From: Prevotella sp. UBA3776 | GTDB taxonomy: Bacteria; Bacteroidota; Bacteroidia; Bacteroidales; Bacteroidaceae | Direction of reading: 5' to 3' | Assembly (NCBI GenBank): GCA_002369515.1 | Contig: DFFM01000015.1 | Location: forward strand, 73,130 to 137,129 | Length of the DNA stretch: 64,000 nucleotides | In this document: positions 1 to 7,679 of the stretch, piece after piece | Position numbering within the stretch: position 1 is the first letter of the stretch | How the letters are laid out: each line of letters begins with the position of its first letter | Position numbers and translations under genes: made by a program | Notes under the pieces: generated by a model | What the model was told of the DNA's origin: nothing | Seen by the model: the letters and a program-made list of their open reading frames with translations, nothing else | Database searches by the model: none

Positions 1-940
1 TTCCGTCGTCGAGGGCTCGCATGGAGATGACCGTTTCGAGTATGCCTGCTGCGCCGAGTGTATGGCCGAAGTATCCTTTCAGGGCGTTCACGGGAAGAGG
101 GTGGTTGGTTCCCAGCGCGCGCTCAATGGCCACCGACTCCATTTGGTCGTTGAACAGGGTGGCAGTGCCGTGGGCGTTGATGAAGGCCAAATCGTCGGCA
201 CTGTTTCCCTGCATCGCTGCGCGCAAGGAGAGGTAGGCGCCGTCGGCTTGTTTTGTTGGTGTACTGATGTGGTAGGCATCGTTGCGTATGGCTCCGCTCC
301 CCACGCTCCACTTGCCGCTTTGGGTGGTCGAAAGCACCATTGTGGCGGCAGCTTCGCCGAGATTCATGCCGATACGTTCCATGTCGAAAGGCCTGCATTC
401 GTTCTCGGCAAGGGCTCTGAGCGATTGGAATCCCGACAGAATGAAGGGGTTGAGTGTGTCGGCTCCGCTGACGATGGCAAAATCGTAAGCATGGGTTTCA
501 AGCAGCCGCTTGGCCAGAATGATGGCTGACAGCCCAGAGATGCAGGCGTTGCAAACCACCAATGGCTGGGTGGCGATGCCCAGATGCTGACAGATGCGGA
601 GCGCGCTGTCCGAGGGAGAGGCTCCCGAGGGAGAACTCTCTATGTCGGCTTTTGTTGTGCTCAATACGAACAGAACTTTTGGGCTCGACGGGTTGATGTT
701 CGTCTTGCTCAGTGCTTCTTTGGCAGAAGTCGCCACCATGCTCTCAAATCGCGATAGTCCGCCGATGAGCATTTGGCGGCTTTGCTCTTCGCTGAACATC
801 GAGGCGGTGAAGGGCGCAGGCAGGTAAGGATGGTTCGCATAATGGCAGAGAGCAGAACGACCCGCCATGACGGCCTGATAGTTCTGTTCGGTGGTGGCGC
901 CCAAGGGCGACAATATGTTGTCTGCTATATTGAAAACCAT
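1..940 (-). CDS. beta-ketoacyl-ACP synthase, 3' end cut by the window edge
   Basis: The frame is open from an ATG at 940 down to base 1, so the C-terminus lies outside the window. The protein starts MVFNIADNILSPLG and shows a thiolase-fold ketosynthase: the nucleophile cysteine sits in NACISG, the first histidine in INAHGTAT, and the lysine-histidine pair in LKGYFGHTLGAAG. MNLGEAAA matches the conserved glycine region. It should condense acyl-ACP with malonyl-ACP. It is the last visible gene of a minus-strand run that also encodes a second ketosynthase, ACP, reductase, dehydratase and thioesterase, so chain extension in an aryl-polyene/flexirubin-like pathway is likely. It could be the chain-length-factor-like partner in such clusters, but the cysteine is present, so it is probably active. 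Confidence 0.9.
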   Translation of the reverse strand, partial: MVFNIADNILSPLGATTEQNYQAVMAGRSALCHYANHPYLPAPFTASMFSEEQSRQMLIGGLSRFESMVATSAKEALSKTNINPSSPKVLFVLSTTKADIESSPSGASPSDSALRICQHLGIATQPLVVCNACISGLSAIILAKRLLETHAYDFAIVSGADTLNPFILSGFQSLRALAENECRPFDMERIGMNLGEAAATMVLSTTQSGKWSVGSGAIRNDAYHISTPTKQADGAYLSLRAAMQGNSADDLAFINAHGTATLFNDQMESVAIERALGTNHPLPVNALKGYFGHTLGAAGILETVISMRALDDG

Positions 941-1004
941 AATTGACAATTTGCATTTTGACATTTGACAAGCTGAACACCCTCGGCGCAGCAAGCCAAT
1001 GCCC

Positions 1005-1040
1005 TAACTCCTAACTCCTAACTCCTAACTCCAATCTCCT
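1005..1040. repeat. degenerate tandem repeat, TAACTCC unit
   Basis: Four to five head-to-tail copies of a 7-8 bp unit, TAACTCC(T), lie between the ketosynthase and the thioesterase. The same unit, on either strand, recurs in several other spacers of the window (near 6270, 19560, 48530, 49600 and 56700). Confidence 0.7.
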
Positions 1041-1460
1041 TCACTCCTCCACTCCCCAGTGCCTTTTCCAATGCAGGTAGAACTCTGGGTTTTCCCAAAC
1101 CAGTTGGTAGTTGGTGTCCATGAACACCTGGACGGAGTGGCCGGTGGCAATGATGCTTTCGTCGTCGGGGTCGTGAATCTCGTAGTCGAACTCTATCTTG
1201 GCTGCCTCGGTGGGGCAGTAGATGATGTCTATTCTGGGGTGCATGCCGTAGCGGATGGGCTTCTTGTAGTGGAAGGTCAGTTCCACCAGCGGTGCGAAAT
1301 AGCCATGGTTGAAGAAACTCATGTACTCAAGTCCGTATTTGGCGCCAAAGCATTCGCGGGCGTCCTCGAAGTAGAGCGGATAGGACCCGTGCCACACCAC
1401 ATTCATCGAATCGACTTCGCTGAATCGTATTTCCAGTATTTTTGATGCTTTCAGTTGCAT
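1041..1460 (-). CDS. acyl-CoA/acyl-ACP thioesterase, 4HBT hotdog family
   Basis: This 139-residue protein is the usual size for a single hotdog domain. The N-terminal motif RFSEVDSMNVVWHGSYPLYFEDARE carries the aspartate and the W-H-x-x-Y pattern of YbgC/FadM-type thioesterases, so the Asp near residue 17 is the likely catalytic residue. It probably releases the polyene or acyl chain, or edits mischarged ACP, in the surrounding biosynthetic cluster. The ATG at 1460 overlaps the end of the upstream acyltransferase-dehydratase gene by 10 bp, which suggests translational coupling. That overlap exists only because a palindromic repeat extends the upstream frame. The exact substrate cannot be read from the sequence. 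Confidence 0.85.
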   Translation of the reverse strand: MQLKASKILEIRFSEVDSMNVVWHGSYPLYFEDARECFGAKYGLEYMSFFNHGYFAPLVELTFHYKKPIRYGMHPRIDIIYCPTEAAKIEFDYEIHDPDDESIIATGHSVQVFMDTNYQLVWENPEFYLHWKRHWGVEE

Positions 1461-3037
1461 GGTTCATCTTTTATTAAGGCCCCCTCCGACTCCCCCTGGG
1501 GGGAGAGAAAAGCCCCCTCCGACTCCCCCTGGGGGGAGAGACTTTCAGCAAGTTGGGACTTCCCCCCCAGGGGGGATGAGAGGGGGGCCTGAGATGAGAG
1601 GGGGGCTTGGGGGCTTTTTACTGCAATTTTCATTTCAGCTGTTACCAGAGTTTGTGTGTCGCAGCCTACGGTGGCATGGACAAGCGTCATTCCGAACACT
1701 TCCTCCACCACGTCGATGGTGGTCTGGATGGTTTCTCCTACGGCGGGGAGCGCCTTGATCTCCATATTCCTGATGGCGCCGATGAATCCTATTTGTATGC
1801 CTTTTTTGAGAATGTACTTGTTGACATATCCGATGCGGGCCGCGCAGGTCTGGGCGATGTTCTCTATCAGCCCCGACGGGCTCATGTGTCCATTCTCCAC
1901 AAACATGTTGCCGTTGCCGATGGTTGTTTCGGTGACGGTTCGCGCACGGTCGAAGTGGGTCATACTGCCCACCATGACGAAGGGCTCTTGCTGGGGCAGC
2001 AGTTCGTGTATGTCTATGGTGCGCAGATAGGCTTCAGTTGGTGCCCCCACCAAACCTCCCCCCGTAGGGGAGGCTTCCTGTGCGTTGGGGTCTATTCCCG
2101 AGCAAGCTCGCCTACCCGTAGCCTTTCCCCCTGCGGGGGGGATAAGAGGGGGGCTTGGCTTCCAGAAATCGTAGTAGTTGTACCATTGGGTGGGGTGGAG
2201 CCTGACGACTCGTTCCAGTTCGTCTGCATAGCTCCGCGCCAGCTGCCGAATCTGTTCGCGCCTGGGCGCCTGGTTGTCGTAGTGGAGTGGTGCGACGTAT
2301 ATCTTGTAGCTTTTGGCCGATGTCTTCATCACGTTGACGGCCAGCACCTGCCGGGCTCTCATGGTGGCCACGCTGAAGGGACCCATGGGGAAGTGGGCTT
2401 TGCGGCCCAGAAACTCCATCTCCACAAACTTCTGCGAGCCCCATATCCTGTCGGCGGGCATGCTGACGGTCTCGCCGTCTTGCAGGGCGCGGTTGATGTC
2501 GAACAAGTGGCTCATGTCGCTCTTCACGGCTATCATGCGGATGTTCTTGTCGGCAAACATTCGGTTGCGGTTGTCCATCACCGAGGCCTTCTCGCCCGAA
2601 AACACCAGCGCGTTGAAGGGTTTGTCCTCGGCTTTCAGCGTGTAGCCGGCTATCTCGTAGTTGCCCACGTGCGAGCTGAGCTGCACGAAACTGTCGCGTT
2701 GCTTGGCCAGCTTCTGGAAGTGGTCGTAGCCTTCGATGTCGATGTTGAACCGCTTGCCTGCATACATGGCAAATTTATCGACGACGGCCTGCCCGAACAT
2801 GCAGTGGTTGATGTAGGTCTTCCATGCCGCCTTCAGCGGCGTGTACCCCAAGCGCTCCCTGAAATAGTGGTAGATGGCGCGTCGGCCCTCGGCCCGTATG
2901 CACAGGCAGACGGGCACCACAAATGCCGAAGCGAAGGCGTAAATCAGCCTTACGTCCGTCAGCCGGAGCAGGCGGATGAGCCACAAGTGCATCTTGCCGC
3001 CGCCCCATGTCGTGCCAGCCCACTGCTTCTCTGCCAT
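1451..3037 (-). CDS. acyltransferase (LPLAT/HtrB-like) fused to a hotdog dehydratase, with two repeat-derived segments
   Basis: Of 528 residues, about 1-292 are a lysophospholipid-acyltransferase-like domain of the lauroyl/HtrB type (SSHVGNYEIAGY carries the His-x4-acidic motif). Residues about 333-470 are a FabZ/ApeP-like hotdog domain (LLPQQEPFVMVGSM; ENGHMSPSGLIENIAQ). Similar pairs are encoded in aryl-polyene clusters, where the acyltransferase places the chain on a lipid and the dehydratase forms double bonds. The linker, residues about 294-332, is encoded by a G/C-run palindromic repeat. The last 50 or so residues come from another repeat copy that extends the frame into the next gene. 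Whether both segments are kept in the mature protein is unknown. The start follows the ACP stop by 3 nt. Confidence 0.85.
   Translation of the reverse strand: MAEKQWAGTTWGGGKMHLWLIRLLRLTDVRLIYAFASAFVVPVCLCIRAEGRRAIYHYFRERLGYTPLKAAWKTYINHCMFGQAVVDKFAMYAGKRFNIDIEGYDHFQKLAKQRDSFVQLSSHVGNYEIAGYTLKAEDKPFNALVFSGEKASVMDNRNRMFADKNIRMIAVKSDMSHLFDINRALQDGETVSMPADRIWGSQKFVEMEFLGRKAHFPMGPFSVATMRARQVLAVNVMKTSAKSYKIYVAPLHYDNQAPRREQIRQLARSYADELERVVRLHPTQWYNYYDFWKPSPPLIPPAGGKATGRRACSGIDPNAQEASPTGGGLVGAPTEAYLRTIDIHELLPQQEPFVMVGSMTHFDRARTVTETTIGNGNMFVENGHMSPSGLIENIAQTCAARIGYVNKYILKKGIQIGFIGAIRNMEIKALPAVGETIQTTIDVVEEVFGMTLVHATVGCDTQTLVTAEMKIAVKSPQAPLSSQAPLSSPLGGKSQLAESLSPQGESEGAFLSPQGESEGALIKDEPCN
1478..1614. 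repeat. G/C-run palindromic element, copy A (translated as the C-terminus of the acyltransferase gene)
   Basis: The block alternates runs of C and G (GCCCCCTCCGACTCCCCCTG followed by GGGGGAGAG) and holds one complete copy plus a partial tandem duplicate of one end. Read on the minus strand it is open and gives the peptide APLSSPLGGKSQLAESLSPQ followed by GESEGA. The same peptide in the same frame is encoded by copy C near 9150. The stop codon of the host gene lies just beyond the element. Confidence 0.85.
2043..2155. repeat. G/C-run palindromic element, copy B (translated in the linker of the acyltransferase-dehydratase)
   Basis: This 113-bp element, read on the minus strand, begins AGCCCCCCTC and ends GGTTTGGTGGGGGC. 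It is fully open in the frame of the host gene and encodes about 38 residues including KATGRRACSGIDPNAQEASP. It includes the 33-bp module found at three other loci (here 2094-2126). It sits exactly between the two domains of the host protein. Confidence 0.85.
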
Positions 3038-3040
3038 CGG

Positions 3041-3286
3041 CTAAGCGTTCACTTTTCTCTCGATGTAGTCGCAGAACTGGCGCAATGTCTTCACGTCGGC
3101 CATTTCTTCGGGCTTGATCTTGAATCCGAAATTCTTTTCTACAATCACCACGATGTCAACAAAGTCGAGGCTGTCTATGCCCATGTCGTCTTTCAGGGTG
3201 GCCTCGTCGGCAATCTTCTCCTCGTCTATTTCGAGGTCGTCGATGAGGAATGCTCTTACTTTTTCTTCAATTTCTGTTCTTGTCAT
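3041..3286 (-). CDS. acyl carrier protein
   Basis: An 81-residue acidic protein with the phosphopantetheine attachment motif GIDSLDFVDIV; the serine near residue 37 is the expected 4'-phosphopantetheine site. It should carry the growing chain for the neighbouring ketosynthases, reductase and dehydratase. The frame extends upstream to 3337, but that extension is Lys/Arg/Thr-rich and unlike an ACP N-terminus. MTRTEIEEKVRAFL at 3286 is the natural start. It lies between the O-methyltransferase and acyltransferase genes on the same strand with very short spacers, so it is co-transcribed. It is a pathway-specific ACP rather than the housekeeping AcpP, judging by context. Confidence 0.93.
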   Translation of the reverse strand: MTRTEIEEKVRAFLIDDLEIDEEKIADEATLKDDMGIDSLDFVDIVVIVEKNFGFKIKPEEMADVKTLRQFCDYIERKVNA

Positions 3287-3318
3287 TGTTTTTGTTGAAT
3301 ATTTTGTTGTTTTGCGTT

Positions 3319-4425
3319 TCAATCTTTCCTTTTGCACACCATGATTGAGTGTCCTTGGCCCAGGTGGTCATAGATGTGTTCGGTCTGCAAGCCAGCCTGG
3401 TTGATGCACTGCTCCATGTCCTCGGTGCAGTACATCTTCGAGTTGCCGTTGGCTATGGCGGCGAAGTAGAGGCTGGTCATGGTGAGGCAGAAGGCCGCTG
3501 GCTCGTAGCGCTGTCGGTCCCACAGCGTTTCCATGATGAACAGGCGGGTGTTCTCGTCCATGGCTTCGCGGGCGCGCTTGAGTATGCTCACTATCTCGTC
3601 CATGCTGAAGCAGTCCAGGAATTGGCTCATCCAGATGGCGTCAGGTGCCTGCTCGCGGCGGGGGAGTTTGGCCTCGGGGTCGAGCAGGTCGATGGCGTGG
3701 CCGCCGATTCGCTCGGCTCCCTTTTGTCCGCGTATGTTCTGTTCCATCATGCCAATCTGGCCGGGCAGGTCGAGCACGGTCACTTCCACGTCGTCGTCGT
3801 AGGCGACGCACTGCAGGGCCCATCTGCCCGTGTTGCCGCCCACATCGTAGAGCGAGCGCACATGGTGGTGGCGGAACACGATTTCCAACGCCTCGGGAAA
3901 CGACGAGTCGCTGTAGAAGTGGTCGAATCCGAACCAGCTCTGCTGCACCTGCTCGGGCAGACACGAAAGCCCCTCATACACCGTTGGCCACGGGCCGAAA
4001 TGTTTCAGTCCTTCGGGCTTTCCGTTCAACAGCGATTCTTCCAGACAAAACCACCCTTCGTAGTTCACATCGTGGTTGAAGTCAATGTTCACGCGGGTGG
4101 CAGGGTCGTTGAGCAGGAACCATCCCGTTTTCGACAGGGTGAAGCGGTCGGTGTCATCATCCACCAAAATGGTGCCGATGCAGAGTGAGGCCTCAGTGAG
4201 ACATTTCACGGCATAGTCCGACAGTCCCGTCTTTTGGCAGATTTCCTCGCGAGTCATTCCGTTATCAGATTCGCGCAGAAGGTCGAGAATGCCCAGCTTC
4301 ACCATGAGCCGCGAAGCCTGAAACACCACCGGACCCCAAGCAATGAACTCTGCCAGCCGCTGTGCCTCGCGTGCCGACAGGGTTTCTTTGGTGTATTTCT
4401 TTTTCAGTTCGGGTGACAGTTCCAT
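3319..4425 (-). CDS. SAM-dependent O-methyltransferase
   Basis: This 368-residue protein has an N-terminal winged-helix dimerisation region (about 25-100, including GILDLLRE and MTREEICQKTGLSDYAVK) followed by a Rossmann methyltransferase domain. SAM motif I is LYDVGGNTGRWA, and a downstream acidic residue in VTVLDLPGQ fits ribose binding. This architecture is that of plant-like or polyketide O-methyltransferases. Methylation of the aromatic head group is common in aryl-polyene pathways, and that is the likely role here. The catalytic His-Glu pair of plant O-MTases is not obvious, so the acceptor is uncertain. Its 3' end and the upstream extension of the ACP frame overlap slightly; the chosen ACP start removes this. 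Confidence 0.82.
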   Translation of the reverse strand: MELSPELKKKYTKETLSAREAQRLAEFIAWGPVVFQASRLMVKLGILDLLRESDNGMTREEICQKTGLSDYAVKCLTEASLCIGTILVDDDTDRFTLSKTGWFLLNDPATRVNIDFNHDVNYEGWFCLEESLLNGKPEGLKHFGPWPTVYEGLSCLPEQVQQSWFGFDHFYSDSSFPEALEIVFRHHHVRSLYDVGGNTGRWALQCVAYDDDVEVTVLDLPGQIGMMEQNIRGQKGAERIGGHAIDLLDPEAKLPRREQAPDAIWMSQFLDCFSMDEIVSILKRAREAMDENTRLFIMETLWDRQRYEPAAFCLTMTSLYFAAIANGNSKMYCTEDMEQCINQAGLQTEHIYDHLGQGHSIMVCKRKD

Positions 4426-4458
4426 TGACGGTTTACTGTTTATTGTTTACGGTTTACA
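4426..4458. repeat. degenerate tandem repeat, GTTTAC(A/G/T) unit
   Basis: About four copies of a 7-9 bp unit (GGTTTACTGTTTATTGTTTA and following) fill the spacer between the methyltransferase and the secreted-protein gene and run into the end of the latter. Related blocks lie at 8022-8105 and 8430-8503. Confidence 0.6.
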
Positions 4459-4972
4459 GTTTAGCCAGTTCTTTTCCCAATTCGGCAAAGCACTTATAGA
4501 AACTGTCTTCGAGCGAGAAATCGCGTCCGCCCTTCAGTCTTGTGACGTTCAGTTCGCAGACAATTTCTGCCGTGTCGAGGTTGGTCACGGTGATGGTGCC
4601 AAAGAATGTGTGCTTATGGCCGGGCACCAAGCTCATCACACTGAAGAAATAGTCAATCTTGTCCACCACGATGTCGATGGCATAGCGGGCATCTTCTGAA
4701 TTGTCAATTCTCAGGCGCCTGCTGGCATGGTTGAATGCCTCTGCAAAAGCCATTATTGCCTTCGAGGTGTAACGATCATATTCTTCGGCAGTAAGACTTG
4801 TTTCCAGCAGTCCATCCTCTTTGTAGAGTGTCTTGCTGAAGTCAAAACTCACGTTGGCCGAGGCATTGTCTTTCAGAAAGTTCCTAGAGCCGAGTTTAAT
4901 TTCTATGGGGTTATCGGCATACACAGCCACCATCATCAGTGCTGCAAACAGGGTTAAGGCTATTCTTTTCAT
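4454..4972 (-). CDS. secreted protein of unknown function in the polyene-like cluster
   Basis: The 172-residue protein begins with a clear signal peptide (MKRIALTLFAALMMVAVYA, cleavage likely after ADN or VYA) and has no further membrane segment. The mature part is mixed alpha/beta with charged stretches and no motif I recognise. It is co-oriented and tightly spaced with the ketosynthase and methyltransferase genes, so it probably belongs to the same transcript and acts in the periplasm or at the outer membrane, perhaps in handling or transport of the lipid product. It has no lipobox cysteine. The function remains unassigned. Confidence 0.72.
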   Translation of the reverse strand: MKRIALTLFAALMMVAVYADNPIEIKLGSRNFLKDNASANVSFDFSKTLYKEDGLLETSLTAEEYDRYTSKAIMAFAEAFNHASRRLRIDNSEDARYAIDIVVDKIDYFFSVMSLVPGHKHTFFGTITVTNLDTAEIVCELNVTRLKGGRDFSLEDSFYKCFAELGKELAKL

Positions 4973-5003
4973 TGGTCACAAAATATTAATTATGCATTAT
5001 GAA

Positions 5004-6227
5004 TTATCTTGTCTTCCTGATAACCAGTGCCGAGTTGGTTCCTCCAAATCCAAACGAATTGCTTAGCACGGTGTTCACTTCGGTCTCTACGGTTTTGCTG
5101 GTCAGGTTGAGTTTCTCAGCATACTCGTCGGGATTCTCCAGGTTAATGTTCGGTGCCACGAAGTTGTTCTGCATCATAATGACGCTATAGACAATCTCAC
5201 TGGCTCCGGCCATCCAGCACTCATGGCCCGTCATCGACTTGGTGGAGCTGATGAGCGCACGCTGCCCATGGAACAGACGGTCGTAGGCAATGGCCTCGTA
5301 CATGTCGCCCTGACGCGTAGAGGTGGCGTGGGCGTTGATGTAGTCGATGTCGTCGAGCCGGATGCCCGCATCCTGTATGGCTCTAGTCATGGCAATGACG
5401 CAACCTTCGTCGCTCGGTTCCGATATGCCGCCGCCGTTGCTCGAGAAACCGTAGCCTGCCACTTCGGCCAGGATGGTGGCTCCGCGCGCCACGGCGTGGT
5501 CGTAGTCCTCCAATACCAGTGCTGCCGCACCGCCGCTCGGAATCAGTCCGTCGCGGTCGCGGTCGAAAGGCCGGCTGGCCTTAGTCGGCTCGTCCATCCT
5601 TACGGAGAACGCATTCAGAGCGTCGAACGAAGCCATGGCGTAGTAGTTCACCTCCTGTGCTCCACCGCACAGCACCATGTCCTGCAGCCCTTGGCGGATG
5701 AGCATGGAGCCGATGCCAATGGCGTGACTGCCGCTAGCACAGGCCGCGCTCAGTGTGAAGTTGATGCCGCGCAGATGGAAAATGGTGCTCAGGTTCATGT
5801 TCACCGTCGAGTTCATCGACTGGAAGATGATGCCGTAGCCCAGCATGGCGGTGTCGTGCTTCTCGTCCATAATCTTAGCTGCTTCAATGACGGGTTTTGC
5901 CGACGAATCGTTACCGAAAATGCAGCCCACTTCGTTTTGGCGCAAGTACTGGTCGCTCACGCCTGCCTGCTCGAAAGCTTGTCGCGAGGCCATGTAAGCG
6001 TATTGCGCCTCTTCCGACATGCCGGCGCGTGTGTGGCGGTCGAGCATCTGCTTGGTAATAATGGGCGTTTCAACAATACCCGTCAATGCCGAGCGGTAGC
6101 CATACTGCAACCGCTCGGGCTGCAACCCGATGCCCGATGTCCCGTTGAACAGCGACGTTCTAACTGTTTCTATATCGTTTCCCAGGCACGACCAAATGCC
6201 GATGCCCGTTATGACCACTCTTCTCAT
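5004..6227 (-). CDS. beta-ketoacyl-ACP synthase (FabF-type)
   Basis: A full-length 407-residue ketosynthase. The active-site cysteine is Cys163 in LSAACASGSHAIG, the same position as in E. coli FabF. The histidines are in YINAHATSTRQGD and SMTGHECWMAGASE. The C-terminal NSFGFGGTNSALV is the family signature. It is the second ketosynthase of the cluster, directly downstream of the 3-oxoacyl reductase. It should extend the acyl chain with malonyl-ACP. Housekeeping FabF is possible, but the context (methyltransferase, thioesterase, LPLAT and a second ketosynthase) favours specialised chain building. Confidence 0.93.
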   Translation of the reverse strand: MRRVVITGIGIWSCLGNDIETVRTSLFNGTSGIGLQPERLQYGYRSALTGIVETPIITKQMLDRHTRAGMSEEAQYAYMASRQAFEQAGVSDQYLRQNEVGCIFGNDSSAKPVIEAAKIMDEKHDTAMLGYGIIFQSMNSTVNMNLSTIFHLRGINFTLSAACASGSHAIGIGSMLIRQGLQDMVLCGGAQEVNYYAMASFDALNAFSVRMDEPTKASRPFDRDRDGLIPSGGAAALVLEDYDHAVARGATILAEVAGYGFSSNGGGISEPSDEGCVIAMTRAIQDAGIRLDDIDYINAHATSTRQGDMYEAIAYDRLFHGQRALISSTKSMTGHECWMAGASEIVYSVIMMQNNFVAPNINLENPDEYAEKLNLTSKTVETEVNTVLSNSFGFGGTNSALVIRKTR

Positions 6228-6267
6228 TTCTCTTTGTTCGTTCGTTTTCTTCTTCTATATGACACAA

Positions 6268-6300
6268 ATCCCAACTCCCAACTCCTAACTCCTAACTCTC
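6268..6300. repeat. degenerate tandem repeat, CAACTCC/TAACTCC unit
   Basis: Four imperfect copies of a 7-8 bp unit fill the spacer between the reductase and ketosynthase genes, and end at the stop codon of the reductase gene. Confidence 0.6.
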
Positions 6301-7032
6301 CTAATACAGTCCTCCGTTGATGTTGATCACTTCGCCCGTGATGTACGAAGCCTCTTCCGAGGCCAGGAAGGCCACTGCGGCCGCCACCTCTTCGGGCTTG
6401 CCGAAGCGCCCCATGGGCACGAGCCTTTTCAGTTCGTCCTGCGGCAGGCTGCTGGTCATGTCGGTCTCGACGAAACCCGGTGCAACGGCATTCACCGTCA
6501 CGTTGCGCGGAGCCACCTCTTGCGCCAACGCCTTGGTGGCCCCTATCAGTCCCGCCTTGGCCGCACTGTAGTTGGCCTGTCCGGGCATCCCTTTCAGGCC
6601 TGACAGCGACGAGATGTTGACGATGCGGCCGCCGCGACGGCGGGGCATCATGTGTTTCAGTAGTCGGCGCGTCAGGTAGAAGAACCCGTTGAGCGTGGTG
6701 TCGATGACGCTCTGCCAGTCGTCGTCGCTCATCATGAACATCACGTTGTCGTGCCTCACGCCGGCATTGTTCACCAGCACCGCCACATAGTCATCCGCCG
6801 AGTGGGAGTCTTCCCAACCGTCGATGGCCGCATCGACTTCCTGCTTGTTGGAAACGTCGAACCGCAGCAGTTCGGCCCTGCCGCCCTGCTCCTCTATCAG
6901 CCTTTGCGTCTGTTCGGCAGCCTCCTTGTTTGCGCGGTAGTTCACAATCACGGGGAGCCCCGTTTGCGCTAAACGCAAACAGACGGCCCTCCCAATGCCT
7001 CGCGAACCACCTGTAACCAGTATGTATTTCAT
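6301..7032 (-). CDS. fabG: 3-oxoacyl-ACP reductase (SDR, FabG-like)
   Basis: At 243 residues it has the standard FabG length. The NAD(P)-binding motif is VTGGSRGIGRAV; NNAGVRHDN is the second conserved motif. The catalytic Ser, Tyr and Lys are in ISSLSGLKGMPGQANYSAAK. The C-terminal ITGEVININGG closes the fold. It reduces 3-oxoacyl-ACP in the polyene-like pathway. The start at 7032 (MKYILVTGG) is preferred over the upstream methionines because it places the first strand of the Rossmann fold at the N-terminus and lies downstream of a good promoter at 7047-7054. It is the first gene of the minus-strand operon. Confidence 0.93.
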   Translation of the reverse strand: MKYILVTGGSRGIGRAVCLRLAQTGLPVIVNYRANKEAAEQTQRLIEEQGGRAELLRFDVSNKQEVDAAIDGWEDSHSADDYVAVLVNNAGVRHDNVMFMMSDDDWQSVIDTTLNGFFYLTRRLLKHMMPRRRGGRIVNISSLSGLKGMPGQANYSAAKAGLIGATKALAQEVAPRNVTVNAVAPGFVETDMTSSLPQDELKRLVPMGRFGKPEEVAAAVAFLASEEASYITGEVININGGLY

Positions 7033-7046
7033 TGTTTTTTTGCTTG

Positions 7047-7054
7047 CAAAAGTA
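7047..7054 (-). promoter_or_regulatory. -7 box TACTTTTG for the polyene-like operon
   Basis: TACTTTTG on the minus strand matches the Bacteroidetes -7 consensus TAnnTTTG. A TTGTGG lies about 20 bases further upstream, a plausible -33. Transcription would start roughly 10 bases before the fabG ATG. Confidence 0.55.
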
Positions 7055-7465
7055 GTCATATTTTTCGAATACCACAATGTTTGCCTGTTAAACTTTCATT
7101 CACAGGATGTTTTTTTCTTTTTTCTTTTTGTCGGCAAATTACTTGCGTCTGACATTCTACTATGCACTGTGGTTGGTTTCGGATGTCAGCAACAAGTGCA
7201 TCTGCCGTTCTGGCCCGTCAACACTTGCCTTTGGGACGTTGTTGGTTAAACAAAATTTCAGAAATGTTAAATCGTCGTAAAAGCATTTTACAAACTGCTG
7301 CTCGTCCGTTGATTGATTCTAGCGTGGAAATTGGGCTTTTGGAGTCGAATTTAGAGTCACGAGGTGCCAGAAATTTGTTTTGAATTGCAAAAACTGTCAA
7401 GATTTAGTCAAGTTTGAGCGTTTTTCAGCCCTTCGGGCCTCGTTTTTTCTCACGGGGAAAAATAA

Positions 7466-7501
7466 TATCTCCCGACGTTATGAAAATAATGTCGGGAGAT
7501 A
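7466..7501. repeat. inverted repeat, TATCTCCCGACG family
   Basis: Arms of 16 bases (TATCTCCCGACGTTAT against ATAATGTCGGGAGATA, one mismatch) with a very short loop. The same arm sequence makes two more hairpins at 45781-45905. The rest of the spacer 7055-7680 shows no gene I can support. Confidence 0.75.
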
Positions 7502-7679
7502 ATTTTGCAGCGTCGGACGTGATTGTCGTAAAGTGCTGAAAAACAACATTTAGTGTAATTTGCGAAAACTCGCATATTTGCCCACGAAAAAGTTTAGCTG
7601 GCTTTCACGAGCCTTCTCGCGCGTTAAAAACTTCAATTTTTATTTACAATTTCCAGCGTTTGAAAACGTGGTTGTCTAT

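Noticed and set aside
1607..3298. Long plus-strand open frame opposite the acyltransferase and ACP genes
   Set aside because: It is the shadow of the minus-strand genes; its protein is His/Val/Gly-rich without any domain and it runs through two well-supported genes.
7162..7383. Short open frame in the spacer after the reductase gene
   Set aside because: It has no clear start signal, no recognisable domain and an amino-acid make-up unlike the neighbours; it overlaps no conserved context.
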